Assembly (NCBI GenBank): GCA_030042915.1
Contig: JASHYS010000040.1
Location: 1 to 8,306, forward strand
Length of the DNA: 8,306 nt
Reading direction: 5' to 3'
Origin: Acidobacteriaceae bacterium
Lineage (GTDB): Bacteria > Acidobacteriota > Terriglobia > Terriglobales > Acidobacteriaceae
Shown: positions 1 through 6,456 of the stretch, piece after piece
Position numbering within the stretch: position 1 is the first letter of the stretch
How the letters are laid out: every line of letters starts with the position of its first letter
Made by a program: the position numbers and the translations under genes
Notes under the pieces: model-generated
Seen by the model: the letters and a program-made list of their open reading frames with translations, nothing else
The model's database searches: none
What the model was told of the DNA's origin: nothing

Positions 1-1886
1 AGGCCAAGCAACTGGCAGAGCGGCGCAACGGCTTCTTTGCTGGGGCCGTAGAGCCAATGGACGAAATAGATGATGCGCGCGGCCGCGAGCGCAATCAACA
101 TGGCAACGCTGACCACCACAATTTCGCGCCACTCCCACTGCCTTGCCCAAAGGTCCATCAAAGCGTTTTCAAGATTCACCAGATGGTCTTCAAGAGATTT
201 GCGAGAGGTTCTTCTGGCCTTGCGCCAAAGCCAAACGCAACTGAGAAGCCAGAGAACCAGGAACAACGCGCACGGTTCTTCAGCGTGAAGCGCCGTCGAC
301 AAAGAAGAGAGAAATCCTTCACCGCGGCCCAAGGCCGGCGACACGTGGAGAACGGGCCACATGTGCCATACCAGCGCTGGAATGAGGAGGAAGACGGCGA
401 GATTCACTGCGGGCAGCAAGCGGCGCCATCCCAGGCTCTCGGCCTCAGGCTTCCTTAAGGCGCCAAGCAAGGCCAGCACCAGAACAAACGCGGGCAGAAA
501 CGCCAGCGTGCCCAATGAAAGCGTGAGCCCGCTGATGCCGAGTGCATCCACCGTGCCAGGATTCGCCGCGTAGCGAAATGCCAGTCCCACGCGCACACAG
601 AGCACCACCCACGCGAAAAGAGAGATGCCCAGCAAAACCACGAGGGTGCGCGGCTCAATGGTGTCGTCAAAGAGCAGGATCAGCGGCACGAGGCAGCAAA
701 GGTATCCAAGCCAGATCACGAGCAGGGGAACAAACAACGGCAAGCCGGCCCCCTGGCTCCAGCCTCCGGGAACGTCTTGAATGGTGTCGAGATAGAAGTG
801 ATAGGGCTCGATGAGCGCGTCGAAAGACGAGGTGACGCCGGGCGCGTGCGCGACATCGGTTGCCGTTTGGCCCGCTTGCAATTGGAATTGGCCGTTGACC
901 AGCGACGCTTGGGCGAACGGAGCCGGCAGAGCCCGAATGGGCAGCAGGAAGGCTTTGTGTCCGGGCGCCGGGACGGCTTCGATTTCGAGCTCGGTGGGCG
1001 CGGGAGCGGGCGCGTCCTCGGGCGGCAGCGGGCTCGATTGGCGAAACGGAGCCAGGAAGACGAGCCGCGGTGCTGGGCCGTCTGACTCCACGCGCATGTT
1101 GAGCCGCAACCGTGGCCAGCGAATGGTCAGCACGGAACCCACGGGAAGTTGTGCGGATTGCGCCCGAAATTGCGGGCCAGGTTCGCCTGCGATTACGAAA
1201 TACGCGTGATTGTTGCCGGCGAGCAGCAGTTGAATTTGCGCAGCCCACCTGCTCAAAGGGCCGGCTTCCGGGTCAGAGCGCGCGCGCATGCGCCGGATGG
1301 TTCTGTCCAGCTCTCCGGCAAGATTGACGACCGAAGTTTCCGATGCCATCACGGCGCCCTCGCCAGGGTCAAGGAGCGCCTTCTGACCGCGAAAAACCCT
1401 GATCTGCCAATGGCGCGAGAACCAGCGCCGTTTCCGTACCGACAGCGTGTAGGAATCGCCCTCGCTATCGGTTATGGTGCGATCCTGATCGAGGCTGGTT
1501 CCATAGAGGACGTTTTCTTTGGCGTCGAGCACGAATCCGCCGCCGCCGTAGCTTTGCAATGCGATTTGGCCGCCGGCACGTGAAGTGAACGTGACTGTCG
1601 GCGACTCATGGTTGCCGGGCCAGGCCGGCGCGGGGCCTTCAAGGGGCGAACCCAGCGTGAGAGACTGACCGCTTGCCGGTTCAATTCCCACCCACGCGAT
1701 TTGCGTGTGAGCCTTCCATCTGCCCGGAGTTTGAACCATGCGAAGCAAGAGTGCGCCGGCCGCTGCGGAAAGCACGGCGACAAAGGCGCCGGCAAAGGCC
1801 ACGCGGATGCGATCGGGATTCCGGAAGAACAACCAGGCAACAGCGGCAAAGGCGACTGCGGGAAGAGTGAGGAACAGGAGGTTCAT
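1..1886 (-). CDS. Polytopic membrane protein with central beta-rich domain, third gene of GTPase operon (partial, runs off left edge)
   Basis: A continuous minus-strand frame of at least 628 codons opens with ATG at 1886-1884 (MNLLFLTLPAVAFAAVAWLF) and has no stop before the window edge, so the C-terminus is missing. Two hydrophobic helices lie at about residues 3-21 and 30-51. A soluble region of about 330 residues follows (52-381), rich in short strands and Gly/Pro. Six more likely membrane helices lie at about 382-406, 414-437, 448-478, 489-510, 537-557 and 588-609. Residues about 70-140 (LTLGS ... GGFVLDAKENVLYGTSL ... DRTITDSEGDSYTL) have the rhythm of an FHA-like beta sandwich, but this is a weak resemblance. 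A Pro/Ala-rich stretch lies near residues 310-325. The start codon overlaps the stop of the upstream gene (ATGA), and AGGGG sits directly against the ATG with no normal spacer, so translation is probably coupled. I do not recognise the family. A role as membrane anchor, channel or effector for the upstream GTPase and its partner is inferred from gene order. The reading frame itself is secure; the function is not. Confidence 0.85.
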   Translation of the reverse strand, partial: MNLLFLTLPAVAFAAVAWLFFRNPDRIRVAFAGAFVAVLSAAAGALLLRMVQTPGRWKAHTQIAWVGIEPASGQSLTLGSPLEGPAPAWPGNHESPTVTFTSRAGGQIALQSYGGGGFVLDAKENVLYGTSLDQDRTITDSEGDSYTLSVRKRRWFSRHWQIRVFRGQKALLDPGEGAVMASETSVVNLAGELDRTIRRMRARSDPEAGPLSRWAAQIQLLLAGNNHAYFVIAGEPGPQFRAQSAQLPVGSVLTIRWPRLRLNMRVESDGPAPRLVFLAPFRQSSPLPPEDAPAPAPTELEIEAVPAPGHKAFLLPIRALPAPFAQASLVNGQFQLQAGQTATDVAHAPGVTSSFDALIEPYHFYLDTIQDVPGGWSQGAGLPLFVPLLVIWLGYLCCLVPLILLFDDTIEPRTLVVLLGISLFAWVVLCVRVGLAFRYAANPGTVDALGISGLTLSLGTLAFLPAFVLVLALLGALRKPEAESLGWRRLLPAVNLAVFLLIPALVWHMWPVLHVSPALGRGEGFLSSLSTALHAEEPCALFLVLWLLSCVWLWRKARRTSRKSLEDHLVNLENALMDLWARQWEWREIVVVSVAMLIALAAARIIYFVHWLYGPSKEAVAPLCQLLG

Positions 1887-4534
1887 CCCCTGAACCAGCC
1901 TTTCCTCTCAATCAGCCCTCCCTTGGCAAGCGCGGAAACGATGCGGCGATGCACGCGTGCGGCTTGCTTGGCGCTGTCGGCCTCGAGGAATTCGGCAATC
2001 TTGTTTTCGTCCGTCCCGTGATAGAGCAGGAGCAGCCAATCGAAGCTGCCGCCGATGGAGAGATCGGGCGGGCCTGACGCGGCGACCTTGATCAGTTGCT
2101 CAGAGCGGCGCCGTGTGAAGCTGTCGTGTGTCATCAGATTGGTGACCGATCGCCGCAGGCGCTGCCACGACTCCTTGGAGAAATTCACTGTGTAGACTCT
2201 ACGGTTCAAGCCTCGTGTCAGTTCCACGGCGCCGAGGATGGCAAAGATGGCGCCCGCCAGCGACAGAATCACGTGGTGATTCCCCACGCCCAGAGCGTCG
2301 ATTAAAGAAATCGGCCGCGTATGAAAGCGCAGGTACCAGGCAACCGCGGCAATCGCCAACCCCGCCAGCCCTCGCCAGACGGCGGGCAGTTCGAGGGGCA
2401 AATGTGCATATTCCTGTTGCGAATTGCCGCCATAGCGTTTGACCAGGAGGAGATCGGCCAGGTCGTTGTAACGCTCCGGATCATTGCGGCGCCTGGGGCC
2501 GGCCGAAAAATCTTCGCCTGGCGCTGCCGTTGCTTTGGCAAACTGGTCGATCGCGGCACTGAGTTGACTGGCTGCGGCGAATAGATCGGAGGAGGCCGCG
2601 GCGGCACGATCGCCGGTGGACGCATCGATGGGTACAACTTTGTGGCCGGGTTCGAGGGATTCATCGGCTCGCAGAAATTGGCGGTTCCGGGCCAGGCGCT
2701 TCAATTCAGTCGCGTGCCGCTTCTCCAGGTCGAGCACCTTGGCGAGGTTGCGAAATTCGCGCTCCTGCATGTGGAGCTGACTGCCTTTGATGTAGAGGTT
2801 CAACAATTCCATGCATTCCTGCGCCAGCACTTCGCGCTCCGGCTTGGCGGCGTCCTTGCCGGCAAAGGGCTTGCCGCCGCGCAAGGCTTCTGAAAGGTTG
2901 AGAAGATTTGCCCATCCCGCCGGATTGGCGAATGCAATTTCGAGCTTGGTTTCCACGCTCAGATGTTTCCGCAAATCCGATGCCGCCAACTCGGTGAGCC
3001 ATTTGCGCGCCTCGGCTCCGGCCTCGGGCGATTCTGCCTGCAATTGCAGCAACAGGTCTTTCAAGGGCACGTCAAGCTGATCTTTGATCCGCTCCAGCTC
3101 CTCATTGACTTCATCCCTGGAAAGGAAGAACAGGCTGCCGAAGAGCCAGGTGGGGCGGTAATTCGCCGGTCCTTTCTCAAGCCGGTACGCAGCTTCTTCG
3201 CGCAAGACTTCATTCAGCTTGCGATCGTCGCTGCTGTTCCACTTCCACAGCCGATGCTGCCGCCACACAAATTCCTTCAGAAATTCGTTCTCTGCATCTC
3301 CTGCGCCGGTTTCGCGCAGGAACCTGCGCCATTTTTCCAGGTCGGCTTTCGATACCTCGCCCTTCACGGCCTCGAGCTGGCTCTTCGCGCGCGCTGCGCA
3401 AATTTCCGGTGGCAGCTCAAGGTATTCGGGAAGGTTGGGAGGCGCCGACTCGGCATCGAGCTGCCGGTTGAGCGCTTCAGGGTCGAGGTAGCGCACCAGG
3501 GATCGCGAGATGCGCGTGGGACCGAAGCGGCGCCTGGACTCGAGAATGGCGCGCGTTTGATGGGGACCGATCCTCGCCTGGCGGCTAGCCTTGTCCATCG
3601 CGTTCTGGAACGCCGCCGAGAAAATCTCCTCGGCCAGCATTCCATCTTCCGGCAGCTCCCGCCGGAAGGCGGAATCGTCTCCCGCAACGGCGCGGCGCAG
3701 CAGACTGGCGCGCTCGAAAAACTGCGTCGCGTCGGGCCATTCGAACGCCGGAAGAGCGACAAGCTCGCGCGCCTTTTTGGCCGCCGGAGGGAATGAAGTC
3801 ATCTCCTCGAGCAGCGCCTGCAATTGCTCGCCTTCGTGCATGGCGGCGGACGGATCGGCCTTTTCTCCAAAAGGCTCGTCATCGAGCAATGCAGCGGCGC
3901 CGAAACCGGCAGCCTGCGTGTACGAGCCGCCCACCATCCACCCGCGGCCGGTGCGAATCCACGGCGGTAGCTGAGAGCTCAAGCCAGCCACTTCTGCCAT
4001 GGTCGGCCGCCGTTCAAGGCCCAGCGCTTTAGGGGGAGCGACCACAGGGACCGATGAGCTTAATGAACCGGCCAGCAAGTTTGCCCACTTTTTTTCGAAT
4101 GCCGTCACCTTCGGCGAGCCTTGAGCCAGACGGTCCAATTCGTGGCCGGCGAGGATTTCTTCAACGATGACGAGCAGCCTGGCCGGGCTCAGTTGCTCCG
4201 GGGCCATGAAGGTGGCGCGCCGCGGGCTCCCGGCGCCAAACATGCATTCCAGCAGGCCTGCGGCATTCCAACCCGCTCGCCTCCAAAGCGAGTCGGGTGT
4301 GTTGCACGGTCCCAGATCGAGCAGGACCGTGTATGGGTAGCCGCCGCGATATTGAGGATTGATGCGCTCGCGATAAAGCAAAGCGGGGCTGCCGCCAGGA
4401 AAGACGAGGCCAAAGCTGGCGCTGCCTGCGGGGATTCCGTAAAGATCGCCGAGAACATCGCTGGAAATGCTGGGCCACTCACCAATCACGGTGCGAATCG
4501 CATACTGATTCCCGCCGTATGCCAGGATTTTCAT
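1883..4534 (-). CDS. Large GTPase-associated (GAP1-like) protein with two C-terminal membrane helices, 883 aa
   Basis: This frame starts at ATG 4534-4532 with GGAG five bases upstream (4543-4540), and it begins 15 bases after the GTPase gene ends, so the start is well supported. The N-terminal ~130 residues look like a compact alpha/beta domain (MKILAYGGNQ ... FGLVFPGGSPALLYRERI ... GGYPYTVLLDLG ... W..AGWN). Residues about 140-620 are mostly charged and helical, with coiled-coil-like stretches near 470-510 and 565-620. An Ala-rich linker (640-680) leads to two hydrophobic segments at about 718-735 and 753-772. The C-terminal ~100 residues are again soluble and end in a winged-helix-like pattern (ARVHRRIVSALAKGGLIERK). 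The size, the position directly behind a zinc-ribbon GTPase and the large N-terminal domain suggest the GTPase-associated protein 1 class of predicted conflict systems, but I cannot match its N-terminal domain to a named GAP1-N type. The topology suggests both soluble parts face the cytoplasm. The likely role is partner or regulator of the GTPase at the membrane (inference). No enzymatic motif is evident. Confidence 0.85.
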   Translation of the reverse strand: MKILAYGGNQYAIRTVIGEWPSISSDVLGDLYGIPAGSASFGLVFPGGSPALLYRERINPQYRGGYPYTVLLDLGPCNTPDSLWRRAGWNAAGLLECMFGAGSPRRATFMAPEQLSPARLLVIVEEILAGHELDRLAQGSPKVTAFEKKWANLLAGSLSSSVPVVAPPKALGLERRPTMAEVAGLSSQLPPWIRTGRGWMVGGSYTQAAGFGAAALLDDEPFGEKADPSAAMHEGEQLQALLEEMTSFPPAAKKARELVALPAFEWPDATQFFERASLLRRAVAGDDSAFRRELPEDGMLAEEIFSAAFQNAMDKASRQARIGPHQTRAILESRRRFGPTRISRSLVRYLDPEALNRQLDAESAPPNLPEYLELPPEICAARAKSQLEAVKGEVSKADLEKWRRFLRETGAGDAENEFLKEFVWRQHRLWKWNSSDDRKLNEVLREEAAYRLEKGPANYRPTWLFGSLFFLSRDEVNEELERIKDQLDVPLKDLLLQLQAESPEAGAEARKWLTELAASDLRKHLSVETKLEIAFANPAGWANLLNLSEALRGGKPFAGKDAAKPEREVLAQECMELLNLYIKGSQLHMQEREFRNLAKVLDLEKRHATELKRLARNRQFLRADESLEPGHKVVPIDASTGDRAAAASSDLFAAASQLSAAIDQFAKATAAPGEDFSAGPRRRNDPERYNDLADLLLVKRYGGNSQQEYAHLPLELPAVWRGLAGLAIAAVAWYLRFHTRPISLIDALGVGNHHVILSLAGAIFAILGAVELTRGLNRRVYTVNFSKESWQRLRRSVTNLMTHDSFTRRRSEQLIKVAASGPPDLSIGGSFDWLLLLYHGTDENKIAEFLEADSAKQAARVHRRIVSALAKGGLIERKGWFRG

Positions 4535-4549
4535 GCGATCTCCGCACCC

Positions 4550-6208
4550 TCACTCAAGCTCTAAGGTGAATGTCACAAGTTCCAGCACTCCGCAACTTAC
4601 CGCCGGCTCGCCTTCCGCGATGACCGGTGCGGTGGTGGTAGCGGCCTGGACCGTAATTGCGGCCGATGGCGAAGAGCTTTCAGCGGACCCTGGGTCCTCG
4701 GTTGAAGCCGGTGGCGCCTTCTCGTCTGCTGTCACCGGCAGGACGGAGTCCGCTTCCCGAATCGAGGCAATTCCAGTGGTCCAGACAAAGAACGCCCCCT
4801 TGATGGTTTCTCCGCTTAACCGTTCGCGAATCAGTTTTTGCCTGGAGTCTGACGGATCGTAAAAACTCTTCAGCTTCTCAAGGTTCGATTTGGCGAGTTC
4901 CTGAAGCTGCTCGCGCGTTTGCGCGCGCGGGTTTTTCGCCTGCGCTTTGATCTCAGCCAGATTCCTGAGGGCAAGCTGCTTCATCTGCAGTGGGCCGTTG
5001 GCGCCATTATTTAAGCCCGCGGCCTGCGCGGCGTCGGCTTCAGGCTCGCCTTCGTTTAATTCTGCCCATTTTGATTTCCCATCGTCCGAGGCGCCTTCTT
5101 CAGCGTCGAGATCGGGGGTGGCAACCAGGTCCACTTTCGTCACCACGATGATGCGGGGAGTCTCGTCGCCTTCAATCTGGCGCAGGCTGGCGCTTAGTTT
5201 GGCATTGAAATCCGCTTTCTTCCTGGCTTCTTTGCGGTCCTGGGGCGGAATGAACTCTTCAAAGACGGGGATGCAGGTAATGTCGATCAGCACATAAATG
5301 CAATCGGAGTTCGCGGCATGCTCGGTGACGATTTCGCCCGCGCCTTCCTGAAAGTGCTCTCCGGCCAGGTCGTAGAACACCAGCGCGCGCCGCTCGCGCT
5401 TCACGATACGGCTGTAAAACCCGGCGCGGATGAGGGCTTCAGCGGGACGCGTGGCATGCATGTCGAGCGGCTGCCAATCTCTGAGGCTTTGAATGGCCTG
5501 CAAGGCGTTGGCGAAAAACCGGAATGGTTTGCGCTGCTCCTCTGGTGCGTTGGCGTCGGCAGCGACATACGGCGAGGCGTAAACGAAATTCTCCACCTGA
5601 AATTTACCCGGCAGGCTGTCGGGATTGACGGCAATCGAGGACAAGACGCTCTTGCCCACGTCGGCCGGGCCCCTTAACTGTACCCGCTTGCCGTTTCCGA
5701 TCGAGATCAAGCGCAGCAATTCCGACGGAAACCACATGGCCTTCACGCCGGGAACCTTTTCTGCCGCGTCGTGAATGATGGGCAGGGTCCAGTGCTTTAC
5801 GTCGCGATATTCGCTCTTGCCGCCGCTGCCGCTCACGTCGAGCCAGTGCAGGGCGCAGGTTTCACCCAGCGATTCCACGCGGTTCTTGGCGCCTTCGTTG
5901 AGGTTCAAAACCAGGGGGTTCAGCCGTTTGCAGTCTTCGTGGGCAAGAAACGGCTGCTGGGCGAGGGTGCGGTTGGCTTTGCACCCGATCTTGCTGCAGC
6001 GCGCGAATAAATCGCGAGTCGCCAGGCCTTTCACGACTTCCGATCTTTTGCAGACCGGGCAGAAGCGGATAAAGCGCGTCTCTGCCGTGATTGAGTCAAA
6101 GCAAAGCGGGCAGATTCTGGGGTCGGCTTGCTGCGGCGATTTGGTCGCGATCCACGCCGCAAGCCTTTTTAAATGTTCAAGCAACGCACTGAGGAATGCC
6201 ATTCCCAT
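4550..6208 (-). CDS. Zinc-ribbon GTPase, double-GTPase 2 (TRAFAC-like) type
   Basis: Numbering here runs from the longest possible start (ATG 6349, 599 codons). I prefer the ATG at residue 48 (6208), or the one at residue 50 (6202). Both follow a GAGGGGG purine stretch, and a good promoter lies inside the upstream extension. The N-terminus carries a zinc ribbon (C80-x2-C83 ... C97-x2-C100) and a second Cys/His cluster (C118, C123, H138, C140). The GTPase core follows: P-loop GPADVGKS at 227-234, G3 motif in FYDLAGEHF (D327-x2-G330), a hydrophobic strand with D356 (YVLIDIT), and G4 TKVD at 404-407 after the strand RIIVV. FFVWTTG near 520 may mark the G5 strand. About 100 acidic, helical, low-complexity residues separate G4 from G5, and the C-terminal ~60 residues are Ala/Pro/Ser-rich. 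The DLAGE and TKxD motifs fit the double-GTPase 2 class described for predicted GTPase-centred conflict systems. It should act as a cytosolic GTP switch driving the two downstream membrane-associated partners; it is first in the operon. The nucleotide-binding assignment is strong and the subfamily assignment moderate. Confidence 0.85.
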   Translation of the reverse strand: MGMAFLSALLEHLKRLAAWIATKSPQQADPRICPLCFDSITAETRFIRFCPVCKRSEVVKGLATRDLFARCSKIGCKANRTLAQQPFLAHEDCKRLNPLVLNLNEGAKNRVESLGETCALHWLDVSGSGGKSEYRDVKHWTLPIIHDAAEKVPGVKAMWFPSELLRLISIGNGKRVQLRGPADVGKSVLSSIAVNPDSLPGKFQVENFVYASPYVAADANAPEEQRKPFRFFANALQAIQSLRDWQPLDMHATRPAEALIRAGFYSRIVKRERRALVFYDLAGEHFQEGAGEIVTEHAANSDCIYVLIDITCIPVFEEFIPPQDRKEARKKADFNAKLSASLRQIEGDETPRIIVVTKVDLVATPDLDAEEGASDDGKSKWAELNEGEPEADAAQAAGLNNGANGPLQMKQLALRNLAEIKAQAKNPRAQTREQLQELAKSNLEKLKSFYDPSDSRQKLIRERLSGETIKGAFFVWTTGIASIREADSVLPVTADEKAPPASTEDPGSAESSSPSAAITVQAATTTAPVIAEGEPAVSCGVLELVTFTLELE

Positions 6209-6210
6209 GC

Positions 6211-6216
6211 CCCCTC
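6211..6216 (-). promoter_or_regulatory. Purine-rich ribosome binding site of the GTPase gene
   Basis: The minus strand reads CCCCAGAGGGGGCATGGGAATG. The GAGGGG block lies 2 bases from the ATG at 6208 and 8 bases from the ATG at 6202. The spacing is slightly better for 6202, so the two starts cannot be separated; they differ by only two residues. CCCC just upstream could pair with GGGG across AGA (4-bp stem) and partly hide the site. Confidence 0.4.
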
Positions 6217-6241
6217 TGGGGAGCGTTGTTCGGGGAATCTC

Positions 6242-6270
6242 AGTATAGAGTTGCCGAAAAACCGGCACAA
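6242..6270 (-). promoter_or_regulatory. Candidate sigma70-type promoter of the GTPase operon
   Basis: On the minus strand, TTGTGC (6270-6265) and TATACT (6247-6242) are separated by 17 bases. The -10 box matches consensus at five of six positions and the -35 box at three. Transcription would begin near 6235, which leaves a leader of about 27-33 bases before the ATG at 6208 or 6202. This placement argues against the longer start at 6349, which would lie upstream of the promoter. The prediction rests on sequence alone. Confidence 0.45.
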
Positions 6271-6291
6271 GCCCGCCCGGCGAAAGGCCAA

Positions 6292-6308
6292 CACGGGCAA
6301 AGCCCGTG
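6292..6308. repeat. Perfect 7-bp inverted repeat (CACGGGC-AAA-GCCCGTG)
   Basis: Two perfectly complementary 7-base arms are separated by a 3-base AAA spacer, giving a very stable GC-rich hairpin. It sits 22 bases upstream of the proposed -35 box of the GTPase operon. No T-tract follows on either strand, so it is not a standard intrinsic terminator. It may be a protein-binding site, a structured element in a divergent leader, or a copy of a dispersed REP-like palindrome. Which of these applies cannot be decided from one copy. Confidence 0.5.
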
Positions 6309-6366
6309 GCTGGACCCGTTCGAGGGGGCTGATCCAGAATTGAGCGCATGCCTGGGCGGGGCGAGA

Positions 6367-6389
6367 AACACCCGCTCGAAAACGGTGTT
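6367..6389. repeat. Inverted repeat AACACC-N11-GGTGTT in divergent intergenic region
   Basis: Six-base arms (6367-6372 and 6384-6389) are perfectly complementary and separated by 11 bases, so their centres lie 17 bases apart. The element sits 46 bases upstream of the earliest plausible start (6436) of the divergent plus-strand gene. That geometry could suit a dimeric regulator, but arms this short can occur by chance. The rest of the 6209-6456 intergenic stretch shows no RNA gene or further small reading frame that I can support. Confidence 0.25.
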
Positions 6390-6456
6390 CAAGAGCTTAG
6401 CCACGTGTCTCGGGGGGCTCACTGGCTTTAGTACGATGTTTGCATCTGTTCAGACC

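Noticed and set aside
57..458. Plus-strand open frame of 133 codons near the left edge
   Set aside because: It is antisense to membrane helices of the partial membrane protein gene, with a highly charged, low-complexity translation and no domain.
667..1248. Minus-strand open frame of 193 codons
   Set aside because: It is an out-of-frame shadow of the membrane protein gene, which reads through the same bases without a stop. The translation is Arg/Ala/Ser-rich with no structure.
2963..3796. Plus-strand open frame of 277 codons antisense to the GAP1-like gene
   Set aside because: It lies wholly opposite a well-supported 883-codon gene. Its translation has no recognisable domain, and GC-rich genes routinely leave long open antisense frames.
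6292..6308. Intrinsic terminator at the 7-bp hairpin
   Set aside because: No run of T follows the hairpin on either strand, and no gene ends nearby, since both flanking genes start here.
6432..6437. Possible -10 box (TACGAT) for the plus-strand gene
   Set aside because: Only four of six positions match, there is no acceptable -35 box at 16-18 bases, and it overlaps one of the candidate start codons.
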